From assembly GCA_963777485.1 (NCBI GenBank), contig CAVZQP010000002.1:1302001-1366000 (forward strand): 64,000 bases of DNA, read 5' to 3'. Numbering within the stretch: the stretch's first letter is position 1; every line of letters begins with the position of its first letter. This DNA is from Bog-473 sp963777485 (GTDB lineage: Bacteria > Actinomycetota > Acidimicrobiia > Acidimicrobiales > RAAP-2). The notes beneath the pieces are model-generated. The model was not told the DNA's origin, searched no databases, and saw nothing but the letters and a program-made list of their open reading frames with translations. Below are positions 1-8,684 of the stretch, in pieces. The translations under genes and the position numbers were made by a program.

Positions 1-430
1 CGAAGGAGAGGACCTCGCCGACGACCAAGGCGAGCGTGGCGAACACGGCGGCCTTCGCCGCCAGCACGAGGGGGCGGTGCGGAACGGCGCTGAGCGTCGC
101 TCGGATGGTCACGGTCCCGTACTCGGCGCTGATGACGAGCACCCCCAGCACGCCGATGACGAGCTCGCTGAAGAGGAGGCCGCGCAGGCTGAGCCCCGTC
201 GGATCGAAGGTCAGCTTCTCCGGGAGGGAAAACGTGTTCCACTGGTTCGTCACCGTGATGCCGGCGATGACGGCGACGCCGATCGTGATGAGCGTCATCG
301 CGAAGATGCTCCAGCCGGTGGAGCGGACCGAGCGCATCTTGATCCATTCCGAAGCGAGGACGCTCGGGACACGAATGCGGCGGCCCTCGACGGGCGGCAG
401 CGCGGATCGGGACGGGACGGCGACGGTCAC
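1..430 (-). CDS. ABC-2 type transporter permease (partial, C-terminus beyond window)
   Basis: Integral membrane subunit of an ABC exporter, paired with the ATPase encoded just upstream. The GTG start at 428-430 overlaps the ATPase stop in a GTGA tetranucleotide, which implies translational coupling. The visible 143 residues have a short cytoplasmic N-terminus containing SEWIKMRSVRSTGWS, a pattern typical of ABC-2 permeases before helix 1. A hydrophobic helix follows (about residues 40-60), then an outside loop, then a second helix around LVIGVLGVLVISAEYGTVTIR; the E-Y-x-x-x-T-x-R motif is typical of this family. The remaining helices lie outside the window. The substrate cannot be inferred. 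Confidence 0.85.
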   Translation of the reverse strand, partial: MTVAVPSRSALPPVEGRRIRVPSVLASEWIKMRSVRSTGWSIFAMTLITIGVAVIAGITVTNQWNTFSLPEKLTFDPTGLSLRGLLFSELVIGVLGVLVISAEYGTVTIRATLSAVPHRPLVLAAKAAVFATLALVVGEVLSF

Positions 431-1386
431 GATTCCTCCCCAGGGACAGAGCCGGCGACCGGGACGCGCTCGTGGGGCGGGAGCGACTCGGCGTGGAATT
501 CGACGCTGTCGCGCGTGAGCTCCATGAACGCCTCCTCGAGCGAGGCCGACTGGGTGGCGAGCTCGTGGAGGAAGATGCCGTTGGTGCCGGCGAGGTCACC
601 GATGTCGGGAGCGGAGAGCGCGGAAACGGCGAGCGCGCCGTCGGCCTCACGCCGGACCACGGCGCCCTTCGCCCGCAAGAGCTCCTCGAGGCGGCCGATC
701 TGGGGCGAACGGACGCGGACGAACTGTTCCGAGCTCTCGGCGATGAACGCCGCCGTCGACCCGGCCGAGATCAGCCGGCCCTTGCCGATCACCACGATCT
801 GGTCGGCCGTCAGCGCCATCTCGCTCATGAGATGGCTCGAGACGAACACGGTCCGTCCCTCCGATGCGAGTCCCTTGAGAAGGTTCCTGACCCAGAGGAT
901 GCCTTCGGGGTCGAGGCCGTTCACCGGCTCGTCGAAGAGGAGGACCTCGGGGTCACCGAGGAGGGCGGCGGCGATGCCGAGGCGCTGGCCCATGCCGAGC
1001 GAGAACTTGCCGGCGCGCTTGCGCGCCACCTTCTCGAGCCCGACCAACTCGAGGACCTCTGACACGCGGGAGCTCGGAATGTCGTTCGACCGGGCGAGGT
1101 ACCACAGGTGGTTGTAGGCGCTCCGGCCCGGATGGATGGCGCGGGCCTCGAGGAGCGCGCCGACCTCCCGCAACGGGAGAGGCAGATCGTGGAAGTTGCG
1201 CCCGTTGACCGTCGCGATGCCGGCGTCGGGAGCATCGAGGCCCATGATGATCCGCATCGTCGTGGACTTCCCCGAGCCGTTCGGGCCGAGGAACCCCGTC
1301 ACCTGACCGGGCTTGACGTCGAAGGAGAGGTCGTCGACGGCCAGGGTGTCCTTGAAGCGCTTGGTGACGCCCCGGACTTCGATCAC
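427..1386 (-). CDS. ABC transporter ATP-binding protein
   Basis: Cytoplasmic ATPase (319 aa) that powers the adjacent ABC-2 permease. Walker A is GPNGSGKST near residue 35. The signature region reads SLGMGQRLGIAAALLGDP and is followed by Walker B LLFDEPVNGLDP and a switch histidine in SSHLMSEM. The C-terminal ~90 residues form the extra domain common in drug, antibiotic or lantibiotic-type exporters (DrrA/CcmA-like). The start is GTG at 1384-1386. Family membership is clear from the motifs; the exported substrate is unknown. Confidence 0.93.
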   Translation of the reverse strand: MIEVRGVTKRFKDTLAVDDLSFDVKPGQVTGFLGPNGSGKSTTMRIIMGLDAPDAGIATVNGRNFHDLPLPLREVGALLEARAIHPGRSAYNHLWYLARSNDIPSSRVSEVLELVGLEKVARKRAGKFSLGMGQRLGIAAALLGDPEVLLFDEPVNGLDPEGILWVRNLLKGLASEGRTVFVSSHLMSEMALTADQIVVIGKGRLISAGSTAAFIAESSEQFVRVRSPQIGRLEELLRAKGAVVRREADGALAVSALSAPDIGDLAGTNGIFLHELATQSASLEEAFMELTRDSVEFHAESLPPHERVPVAGSVPGEES

Positions 1387-1650
1387 GTGCGGTGCTCCGT
1401 GTTCACCATGCTCCTCTGCGTCTGCGGGCTGCCCTGCCGACCGGGCTGACGTCCGTGCCGTGGCGATCAGGTTCCACCATCATCGCCTCCGGCGGACGGT
1501 CCCGGAATCCGTCAAAGGTGGGAATCATCCCTGAGTGGGCCCGGGAGATGCCCTAAGGGATGTCCCTGGGCGCACATCGGGGGTGCACGCCGAACTGGAA
1601 CCGCAGGACAATGTCTGGTCCGAGGATGGATCAGCGGGAGGAACCACGAG

Positions 1651-2433
1651 ATGAAGACGCAGCAGTTTTCCGGTCAGGTCGCCATCGTCACCGGATCGAC
1701 CGCCGATCCGAGCATCGGCAGATCGTGCGCGTACCGCCTGGCGCAGGAGGGCGCCGCAGTGGTCGTCAACGGCCGCGATGCAGACCGCGTCGCGTCGACC
1801 GAAGCGGCCTTGCGGTCCGAGGGGTTCGCCGCCATCGGCGTCGCCGGCTCGATGGACAACGAGGCAGGTGTGACCCTCCTCACCGACCGTGCGGTCGATG
1901 CCTTCGGCCGGATCGATCTTGTTGTGAGCACGCTGGGTGGCGCACCGCATCCGCTTTCGTTCGGCGCCATCAGCGAGGCACAGCTCCTCGAGACGTTCCG
2001 CCTCAACACGTGGCCCACGGTGGCACTCATCCGGGCCGCGCTCGAGCGGGGGCTCGCTGAACACGGCGGTGCGGTCGTGACCATTTCGAGCGGCTCACCG
2101 CACAAGACCACCTCGGCGATGGTCTCTTATGCGTCGGCCAAGGCCGCTTTGAACGCGATGACCAGAACGATCGCATCGGACCTGGCGGGAAGGGTGCGCG
2201 TCAACGCCGTGAGCCCGGGGCTGGTGCGGACCAGCGCGACGAAGCCAATCTGGGAACGCGACGGCGGTGCGGCGGCGGGCGCCAATCTTCCCGTCGGTCG
2301 CCTGACCGAGGCGGACGACATCGCGGCGGCCGTGTGCTTCCTCCTCTCCGACGAGGCGCGCCAGATCACCGGCATCAACTTGGACGTCGACGGTGGCAAT
2401 CACCTCAGGAGCGGCTGGACCCCGATCACATAG
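1651..2433 (+). CDS. SDR family NAD(P)-dependent oxidoreductase
   Basis: A 260-aa classical short-chain dehydrogenase/reductase. The N-terminal cofactor loop reads VTGSTADPSIGRS, a spaced variant of TGxxxGxG resembling enoyl reductases. The catalytic Ser lies in ISSGSP and the catalytic Tyr/Lys in YASAK. The segment NAVSPGLVRT and the C-terminal DVDGGNHL are typical of the family. A GGGAGG ribosome-binding site about 9 nt upstream supports the ATG at 1651. It converges with the next gene, only 12 nt away. The substrate is not predictable. Confidence 0.9.
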   Translation: MKTQQFSGQVAIVTGSTADPSIGRSCAYRLAQEGAAVVVNGRDADRVASTEAALRSEGFAAIGVAGSMDNEAGVTLLTDRAVDAFGRIDLVVSTLGGAPHPLSFGAISEAQLLETFRLNTWPTVALIRAALERGLAEHGGAVVTISSGSPHKTTSAMVSYASAKAALNAMTRTIASDLAGRVRVNAVSPGLVRTSATKPIWERDGGAAAGANLPVGRLTEADDIAAAVCFLLSDEARQITGINLDVDGGNHLRSGWTPIT

Positions 2434-2445
2434 TCCGGCATCGCC

Positions 2446-3459
2446 TCATCGGGCCGGCGCCCAGGATTCCCTCAGGCGGCCGACGACCAACGTCGCGATG
2501 GCAGCGATCTGCTCGCGCACCGCCTCGGGCGCCATGCCCGGAAGCTGGACGCGCAGGTTCAGCGCGTCCGCGCCGACCTCGTGGGCGGCCGCGGCGAGAC
2601 GTTCCGAGAGCTCGCGGGGATCGTCGGAGGCGATCGTCTGGTCCTCACCGAACGCGCTCCCACGCCCGGCGTAACTCTCGTAGACGGCCCGCTGTCTCGT
2701 CACGAGGCTGTCGGGCACCCGCCCGAACCAAACCCGACGAATCAGAACCTTTGAACCGACGCCCCCCGCCTCGGCGAAGGCGCGGGTCAACCGGGCGAGC
2801 CGTGAGGGTGCCGACATCCCCTCCATGAGGATGCCCGCTCCGGACCGCGCGGCGCGTACTGCGGCGGCAGCCGAAACGGCGGCGCTCAGAACGGGCACGG
2901 GCTGCGCGCGGCACGACAGAAGGGCTGGGTCACCCTCGAGGTCACCCAGCTCCTCACCACGCAGCATCGCGACGAGCCGGGGGAGTTGGGACTTGAAGCG
3001 ATCTACGGATTCACTCTGCCGGACGCCCGCGACTTCGAAGTCCAGGGGAAGCGCGCCCGCCGCCACTCCGAGCCCGACGCGTCCGGGATGCCGCGCCCGC
3101 AGCCATGCCACCTCCTCGGCGACCAGCGCGGTCGGCCGCAGCGGCAACAACAACGGCGCCGCCGCGGCCCACCCCTCCGGGTGTTCCTCCAACACGAAGG
3201 AGGCCATCAGGAGCGGTTGCGCCATATAGCCTGCGAACCCGCCGTGGTGCTCGCTCGTCATGATGCCGTCGAAACCACTGTCGAGTGCGAGCCCGGCCTG
3301 CGCGCAGAGCTCACTGACGACCGCCTCAGCGGGAAGTTCGTTGTGTGGGTACAGCCGCAGTGAGATCGACCCGGGAGCGAAGGGAGCGAGAGTGAGCCGA
3401 GGGCTCCCGGATTCGTCGCGTCGCGCCGTTGTCGGTGCGTTGCGTTCGCCAGAGGACAC
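2446..3459 (-). CDS. Luciferase-like (LLM class) flavin-dependent oxidoreductase
   Basis: A 337-aa protein with a luciferase-like TIM-barrel pattern. It shows SGFDGIMTSEHHGG near residue 60, the loop ATALVAEEVAWL-like segment (here TALVAEEVAWLRARHPGRVGLGVAAG), and the late strand GADALNLRVQLPGM. Such enzymes use FMN or F420 as hydride carrier, and actinomycetes carry many F420 forms. The start is GTG at 3459 after a GC-rich leader without a strong ribosome-binding site. Cofactor and substrate are not determined. Alanine-rich stretches are typical of this genome. Confidence 0.82.
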   Translation of the reverse strand: MSSGERNAPTTARRDESGSPRLTLAPFAPGSISLRLYPHNELPAEAVVSELCAQAGLALDSGFDGIMTSEHHGGFAGYMAQPLLMASFVLEEHPEGWAAAAPLLLPLRPTALVAEEVAWLRARHPGRVGLGVAAGALPLDFEVAGVRQSESVDRFKSQLPRLVAMLRGEELGDLEGDPALLSCRAQPVPVLSAAVSAAAAVRAARSGAGILMEGMSAPSRLARLTRAFAEAGGVGSKVLIRRVWFGRVPDSLVTRQRAVYESYAGRGSAFGEDQTIASDDPRELSERLAAAAHEVGADALNLRVQLPGMAPEAVREQIAAIATLVVGRLRESWAPAR

Positions 3460-3782
3460 GCGGCGAGCCTACGAGAGATGCACATCGGTGTTGCAGTTCG
3501 ACGCGCGACGCTGACGCGTCGCGAACGGCGGAACTTGCACGCCCCGGCTCTCACTTCCGCGCGACGCGTCAGATCAATACCCGGTCAACTTCGCTGTTCG
3601 ATGCATTGCGTCCCGGGGCGCCATCGGTGTGGGGCGGGGCAAAGGCGCGGTTTTCACCCGCTTTGGCGGGTTTACCTGCGGCCACATGCTGCGTCCGCCC
3701 GGCAAATAGTCAATATGGCCCTTGATGAAAAGCAACCCCGGGTTCATATTTTGATTGTCGATTGGGGAAACGCTTCAGCGAC
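3460..3782. other. Intergenic region upstream of the riboswitch
   Basis: No convincing gene. Base composition falls towards AT around 3700-3790. That fits a promoter for the riboswitch transcript, but no good -35/-10 pair can be fixed by eye. Short open frames here have no recognisable protein character. Confidence 0.5.
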
Positions 3783-3856
3783 ATCGATAAAGGCAAACCT
3801 CCCGCGAGGGGGGGACGCAAAGCTACGGGACTCGCCGAGTCAGCCGGGCCGCCGAA
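3783..3856 (+). promoter_or_regulatory. Cyclic-di-GMP-I (GEMM-I) riboswitch aptamer
   Basis: The sequence holds the conserved GGCAAAC block (3792-3798). A stem with a GCGA (GNRA) tetraloop follows, then the invariant GGGACGCAAAGC block (about 3811-3822). Next comes a second stem-loop carrying the tetraloop-receptor-like CTACGGGACTC...GAGTCAGCCGG, and a closing GCC pairs with the 5' GGC. This is the class I c-di-GMP aptamer layout. Between aptamer and start codon lie two perfect 7-bp inverted repeats, 3859-3874 and 3891-3908. The second ends immediately before the GGGGGG ribosome-binding site (3909-3914), so it is a candidate expression platform. Aptamer identity is strong; ON or OFF behaviour is not readable. 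Confidence 0.9.
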
Positions 3857-3917
3857 CTCGCAGTGAGCACTGCGCACTCCGCTTGGCGGCTCGACCCTGG
3901 TGGGTCGAGGGGGGAAC

Positions 3918-5942
3918 ATGCGCAGCACGGGGGAACGGCGTCGAGCAATGCCGCTCGTCGCAGGGTTTGGAGCGGCGCTCATATCGTTGACCGGCTTGCT
4001 CGGCACAGGCGTGCTCGACGGAAATCCAGCTGACGCGGTGACGTCGGCACCAACGGCCGAGTACAGCGGTGGGCAGATGATGGCCGCCGATCCCAACGGT
4101 GGCTACTGGACGGTCGATGCCGCCGGTGACGTCACGCCGTACGGCGGGGCCCCTGACTTCGGCTCACCCGGACAGTCGCACATCGCGCTGAGCCAGCCGA
4201 TCGTCGGCATGGCCTCCACCCCTGACGGCGGTGGCTACTGGCTCGTCGCTTCCGACGGCGGCATCTTCAGCTACGGCGACGCGCAGTTCTTCGGCTCGAC
4301 CGGCGCCATCCACCTCAATAAGCCGATCGTCGGCATGGCCTCCACCCCTGACGGCGGTGGCTACTGGCTCGTCGCTTCCGACGGCGGCATCTTCAGCTAC
4401 GGCGACGCACAGTTCTTCGGCTCGACCGGCGCCATCCACCTCAACCAACCCATCGTCGGCATGGCCTCCACCCCTGACGGCGGCGGCTACTGGCTCGTCG
4501 CTTCCGACGGCGGCATCTTCAGCTACGGCGACGCGAGTTTCTACGGCTCGACCGGTGCCATCCGCCTGGATCAGCCGATCGTCGGTATGGCCGCCACGCC
4601 GGACGGTGCCGGCTACTGGCTCGTGGCCTCCGACGGCGGCCTCTTCAGCTACGGCGACGCCACCTTTTCCGGGTCCACCGCGGGTACGGGTACCAACGCG
4701 CTCGGGATCGTGGTCAACCCGCCGGAATACAGCTACGCCCTGGTCTCGCGCAGTGGCTCGGCGACCTACTTCGGCCGCCGGCATCACGACGGGTCCTCGA
4801 ACAACGGTTCCGTAGGCACGACCACGACGACGACGCCGCCACCGACGACCACGACCACGACGCCGGCACCGACGACCACGACCACGACGCCGCCACCGAC
4901 GACCACGACAACGACGCCGCCACCGACGACCACCACGACCACGCGGCCCCCGACCACCACGACCACGCGGCCCCCGACCACCACGACGACGACCCCGCCA
5001 ACGACGACCACCACCACGACGCCGAACTCGTCGGGCCTCTTGCTCGGGAGCTACGACGGGGCCGGCAACACGTCGGGTGCGCAGTCGTTCGCCTCGGAGA
5101 CCCACACCACCACGTCGATCTACTCCGACTACCTGGACGGTTCGTCCTGGAGCTCCATGGTCGGCTCGGCGGGCAGCCCGCCATGGGTGATCGGCGATAT
5201 CAAGGGCAAGCTCGGCAGCGCGCGGCTGGAGCTCAGCGTGCCTCTGATCACTGCGGGATTCTCCAGCCACCAGGCGGCCCTCGCCTCGTACGCAGGCAAT
5301 CCGACCTCATGGGACGCCAACTTCACGACGCTGGCCAAGAACCTCGTGTCGAGCGGCTTCTCCAATTCGATCATCCGTCTGATGTGGGAGCCCGACAGCG
5401 GTACCTACTCCAACGAGGACCTCACCAGTGCGGCCAACTACGCAACGCTGTGGCGTGACGCTTACTCGGCGATGATGTCGGTGTCCGGCGCCCAGTTCCA
5501 GTGGGCCTGGTACTGGGGCGGCAACTTCGACGCCACCACGAACAACACGGCCTACCCCGGAGACGCATACGTCAACTACGTGACGTTCGACTTCTACGAC
5601 CAGTCCTGGGACGGCTCCTGTGGGATCGCCTACAACGGATCGAATTTCACGGCCACCCAGGAGAACTGCCTCTGGAGCCGTGACTTCAACACTCTGCTCG
5701 GGAAGCTGACCTCGTTCGCTTCGTCCCACGGCAAGCAGGTTGGCATCGGTGAGTTCGGTGTCATCAACCGCAGCGACGGACACGGTGGTGGCGACGACCC
5801 CACGTTCGTCAACAGCTTCAGCACCTGGCTGAAGGCGAACAATGTTGCTTGGGCGTCGTACTTCAACTTCAACAGCGGCGGGAACAGCATCCTCTCGAAC
5901 TACTCGAACTCGCTGGCTGCATACCAGGCCGACCTCGGCTGA
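3918..5942 (+). CDS. Secreted tandem-repeat protein with C-terminal GH26-like glycoside hydrolase domain
   Basis: A 674-aa exported protein under the c-di-GMP riboswitch. The ATG at 3918 has a GAGGGGGG site 3-9 nt upstream; a GTG at 3900 is in frame but overlaps the leader hairpin. A signal peptide covers about residues 1-38. Four to five 42-residue repeats (GGGYWLVASDGGIFSYGDA type) occupy about 50-270, probably a beta-propeller-like fold. A Thr/Pro linker spans about 300-372. The C-terminal domain resembles clan-A/GH26 hydrolases, with candidate acid/base Glu491 in RLMWEPDSG and nucleophile Glu612 in IGEFGV. Next to an exopolysaccharide locus, trimming or degrading the matrix is a reasonable inference; the substrate is unknown. 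Confidence 0.85.
   Translation: MRSTGERRRAMPLVAGFGAALISLTGLLGTGVLDGNPADAVTSAPTAEYSGGQMMAADPNGGYWTVDAAGDVTPYGGAPDFGSPGQSHIALSQPIVGMASTPDGGGYWLVASDGGIFSYGDAQFFGSTGAIHLNKPIVGMASTPDGGGYWLVASDGGIFSYGDAQFFGSTGAIHLNQPIVGMASTPDGGGYWLVASDGGIFSYGDASFYGSTGAIRLDQPIVGMAATPDGAGYWLVASDGGLFSYGDATFSGSTAGTGTNALGIVVNPPEYSYALVSRSGSATYFGRRHHDGSSNNGSVGTTTTTTPPPTTTTTTPAPTTTTTTPPPTTTTTTPPPTTTTTTRPPTTTTTRPPTTTTTTPPTTTTTTTPNSSGLLLGSYDGAGNTSGAQSFASETHTTTSIYSDYLDGSSWSSMVGSAGSPPWVIGDIKGKLGSARLELSVPLITAGFSSHQAALASYAGNPTSWDANFTTLAKNLVSSGFSNSIIRLMWEPDSGTYSNEDLTSAANYATLWRDAYSAMMSVSGAQFQWAWYWGGNFDATTNNTAYPGDAYVNYVTFDFYDQSWDGSCGIAYNGSNFTATQENCLWSRDFNTLLGKLTSFASSHGKQVGIGEFGVINRSDGHGGGDDPTFVNSFSTWLKANNVAWASYFNFNSGGNSILSNYSNSLAAYQADLG
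4197..4700 (+). repeat. 126-bp in-frame tandem repeat (42 aa) in the secreted protein
   Basis: Units begin at 4197, 4323, 4449 and 4575, exactly 126 bp apart, each opening with a (C)CGATCGTCGGCATGG-like segment. The first three units are nearly identical at DNA level, which suggests recent duplication or gene conversion. The fourth has diverged and decays after about 4700. The coding phase is preserved throughout. Confidence 0.95.
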
Positions 5943-5990
5943 GGGCGGCCGGCCCGGCCGGCACTCCAGGGAGTTCGAAGGGGCTGGCGC

Positions 5991-7838
5991 TCACCACGAA
6001 ACGGTGTGCGACTTGCTGTCCTCGAAATAGGTGCTGTTGGCGTGCCACAAGACCGTGGGGATACGGGCACTGGGAAGCACGGTGAGTGCGCCGTGCGCCA
6101 CGGGCAGGACGAAGTTGTACGTGACCGTCTGCGTGCCGCCCGCAGGTATGTCGATCGACGTTGCCTCGAGCAGGGTCGGGCCCTCGGGGCCTGAGGTCAC
6201 GACCGATCGCGCGGACGGCGTGGACACGTGACGCACGTACCCCGGCAGGTTGACCGTGGCGAAGCCCACGTACTCGCCGTACTTCGTGTTGAGACCGGGG
6301 TAGGGACCCGCGATGAACTCCGACTGTCCCGGTGGGGTGTGGTTGGCCATCGTCAGAGTCAGACGGCCGTCGGTCACGTTGCCGTTCGTCGTGAGCTTGA
6401 GGGAGGAAGTCACCGACAGGTACGGGTCCAACTTGTTTCCGCCCCGGTTGATAACGGTGGCCATCAGAGACGACGACGTCAGTTGGCCGCTTATGCCCAC
6501 CGTGCTCCAGACCGCCTGCGTGCGGGAGTCGGCGGACCAGACGAGCATGTGGCGTCCCGCTGAGGCCGCCGAGAGGGCGTTCACCATCGACCGAAGGCTG
6601 TAGGGCCGGTTCTCGAGTGCATTCATGGTGGCGGAAGCGAGGGCGGACAGCTGGTCGACGCGCTGGCCCGATGCGTTCCCGTAGGTCTCGCCGACGTACT
6701 GGTCGTGGAGGAGGAACGGCACGACGTTGGCTGCGGACACCACCTGGCCGGAGCTGGTGGTGACCGGGCCGGTCACGCTGAGGATCTCTTGGAGGCTCTG
6801 GACGTCGATCGCCAGCACACCGTCGACGTGCTGGCCTGTATCGGCCTGCCACATCCGGGCGGCCAGCGGCGCGTTGACCTCGAACTGGGGGGTCAGTCCG
6901 AGGTTCCGCCAATCCACCCCGGGTAGTAGGAAGCCCCAGCGTGCCTCGAGGTCGCCTCCGACCGGGACGGCGCCCGGGGGGAGGGCCAGGTTCGCAGTGG
7001 GGACCATGTTCGCGAGATGGAGCTCGCCGGCGCCGGTGGTGACGATGCCTGCCTCGAGGAACGACCCCGAGCCCGAACGCATCTCGGCGTTGTTCGCCGC
7101 CAGGAGCAAGTAGGTCGCGGGGCCCTGCAAGAGGTCGGCGGCCTCGGCGGCCGCCGCGGACGTCCGCGCCAGCGTCGTCCGTACCTGCGTGAGGTCGTTG
7201 TCAAATGCGGTCCGCTCATTGGCGATCGGGCCGATGAGGCCCTGATCGGGTCCCAGGTCGACACTCGACAACTCCAGATGCGTGGCCGACGCCAGCGCGG
7301 CCAGCTGCCGGAGCACGGCGACGCGTTCGGGGCCGGCGCTGTGCGGGAGCCGGAGCAAAGACTGGGATCGTTGCACCGCGGTGACGCCGGCGCGAGCGAC
7401 CTGGTCGGCCGCCCCTGAAAGATCCTGCACGGAGCGCAGCTGACGCCCGGCCACGGGGAGGACGTCCACCGGCCAGAGCAGGGGAGAAGACAACAGGCTG
7501 TGTGCCGAGCTGAAGCTGTCGGCGGCGGCGTGGAGGTCCCCGACCGGCGCGCCGGTCAGGACTTCGTCTGCCGAGAGCTTGCCCTTGGCAGACTGCACCT
7601 CGGCCTGACCCTGGTGGATGTGGTCGTACGCCAACACGACCTCGACGACGACCGCCACTCCCCAGATCACCACCACGGTCACCAGGGCGGCGACGATCTT
7701 CCACCGTCTGCTGCGCCGACGACGCGTCGGTGCAGGATCCTCCTCGCTGGGAGCCGGGCGGCGGTCGGCGCGCGATTGCCCCAAGCCGTCGCTCACCCCC
7801 GGGGAGCGTACTGCTGGGTCTTCACGCGACGGCGGCAT
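5991..7838 (-). CDS. DUF4012 domain-containing membrane-anchored protein
   Basis: A 615-aa protein. An Arg-rich cytoplasmic N-terminus (PTRRRRSRRWK) precedes one transmembrane helix at about residues 47-70, and the large remainder is predicted to lie outside the membrane. Features typical of DUF4012 are YLLLAANNAEMRSGSGSFLEAG in mid-protein (first 20 residues diagnostic), GVDWRNLGLTPQF, and VDGVLAIDVQSLQEIL. DUF4012 genes are commonly found beside polysaccharide biosynthesis genes in actinomycetes, as here, but no biochemical role is established. The ATG at 7838 is preceded by a weak AAGGAAG. It is convergent with the GH gene, 48 nt away, across a GC-rich palindrome (5948-5962). Confidence 0.88.
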   Translation of the reverse strand: MPPSREDPAVRSPGVSDGLGQSRADRRPAPSEEDPAPTRRRRSRRWKIVAALVTVVVIWGVAVVVEVVLAYDHIHQGQAEVQSAKGKLSADEVLTGAPVGDLHAAADSFSSAHSLLSSPLLWPVDVLPVAGRQLRSVQDLSGAADQVARAGVTAVQRSQSLLRLPHSAGPERVAVLRQLAALASATHLELSSVDLGPDQGLIGPIANERTAFDNDLTQVRTTLARTSAAAAEAADLLQGPATYLLLAANNAEMRSGSGSFLEAGIVTTGAGELHLANMVPTANLALPPGAVPVGGDLEARWGFLLPGVDWRNLGLTPQFEVNAPLAARMWQADTGQHVDGVLAIDVQSLQEILSVTGPVTTSSGQVVSAANVVPFLLHDQYVGETYGNASGQRVDQLSALASATMNALENRPYSLRSMVNALSAASAGRHMLVWSADSRTQAVWSTVGISGQLTSSSLMATVINRGGNKLDPYLSVTSSLKLTTNGNVTDGRLTLTMANHTPPGQSEFIAGPYPGLNTKYGEYVGFATVNLPGYVRHVSTPSARSVVTSGPEGPTLLEATSIDIPAGGTQTVTYNFVLPVAHGALTVLPSARIPTVLWHANSTYFEDSKSHTVSW

Positions 7839-8345
7839 CCAGCCATTTCTTCCTTGTTCCTTACGCTTGCTTCTTGACGGGACGGGAGTTGAAGCCGACC
7901 CTGAGCAACCTCAGAGATCCGCTTTCGGACCATTCGGGCAGCTGCCCGCTGCGATGTCTGCCGCGGATGCCCACCTTCGGTGCCGGGGCGCACCTCACGT
8001 CTTCACAGTGGGATCCGCCCACGCACGCCGCTCGCCGAGCGGGGAAACTCGGGTCGGTCAGCAAGGGCCGAGGCCGGAGCCCCAATGACGGGTATTTGTC
8101 CTTCCGTTGCGCTATCGTCACGTCGAGCGCCATTGGAGGTCGATATCCCTGGATACGGCCGGTTTTCTGAAGGTTCTCGTCGTTGTAAACGGGGCTTGTA
8201 AGGGGTTTTAGTTACTTTTGACCCTTCCCCGCCATTCGCTTTCGCGCGATGATGCACAAGCGGTATTGGCGACTGTTCTGGCGATACAGGCACCGCATTT
8301 CGGTGGAGCGCTCAAAATGAGCGATCTCAGGTGGAGGATCAAAGA
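7839..8345. other. Intergenic region between divergent DUF4012 and exopolysaccharide operon
   Basis: About 500 bp without a credible gene. The part near 8160-8330 is relatively AT-rich (TTGTAAAC, TTGTAAGGGG, TTAGTTACTTTTGACC) and probably carries the promoter of the downstream operon. I see no match to a known riboswitch here. Confidence 0.45.
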
Positions 8346-8654
8346 ATGAAGACGAACAAGGTTCGGCGCTTGCTCACAGCAGCATGCGTGCCCGCGATGG
8401 GTCTCGCAGTAGCGCTGCCTCTCGGTGGCCTGCTCGCAGGGTCCGCAGGCGCGGACACAACCTGCTACACGGGCTGCACAAGTGGAAGCACGGTCACCTC
8501 GTCGGGCAGCGTCGCTGCGCCTGACGGGCCAAAGACGTCCCCGAGCGGGATCGCCTTTACCGGAGCTGACATCGAGGAAATGGCAGTGATTGGCCTTGTG
8601 GCCACCGGCGTTGGCGTTGTGCTCGTGCGCAGCAGCCGTCGCCGGACCGCCTAA
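8346..8654 (+). CDS. Small exported protein with sortase-like C-terminal sorting signal
   Basis: A 102-aa protein. The ATG at 8346 has GGAGG 8 nt upstream; a GTG at 8331 overlaps that site and is unlikely. A signal peptide (about 1-35, KVRRLL-type basic start, core MGLAVALPLGGLLAGSAGA) is followed by a short Cys/Thr/Ser-rich segment with two Cys in CYTGC. The C-terminus reads IAFTG, then a hydrophobic helix (about 78-96) and the basic tail RSSRRRTA. That is the layout of a sortase substrate; IAFTG is close to the LAxTG motif used by class E sortases. No sortase gene is in the window. It is probably co-transcribed with the sugar transferase 30 nt downstream. Confidence 0.7.
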   Translation: MKTNKVRRLLTAACVPAMGLAVALPLGGLLAGSAGADTTCYTGCTSGSTVTSSGSVAAPDGPKTSPSGIAFTGADIEEMAVIGLVATGVGVVLVRSSRRRTA

Positions 8655-8684
8655 TCCGCGGCGACCTCGCAAAGGACACGGCGG

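Noticed and set aside
4197..4700. Regular repeats that could suggest a CRISPR array
   Set aside because: The 126-bp units are contiguous and in frame with no unique spacers; they encode protein repeats.
4820..5030. Low-complexity ACG/ACC repeats as a possible satellite
   Set aside because: They encode the Thr/Pro linker of the secreted hydrolase in frame.
5948..5962. GCCGGCC-C-GGCCGGC palindrome as a Rho-independent terminator
   Set aside because: A one-base loop and no T-run; it may still lie at a shared transcript end of the two convergent genes, but cannot be called.
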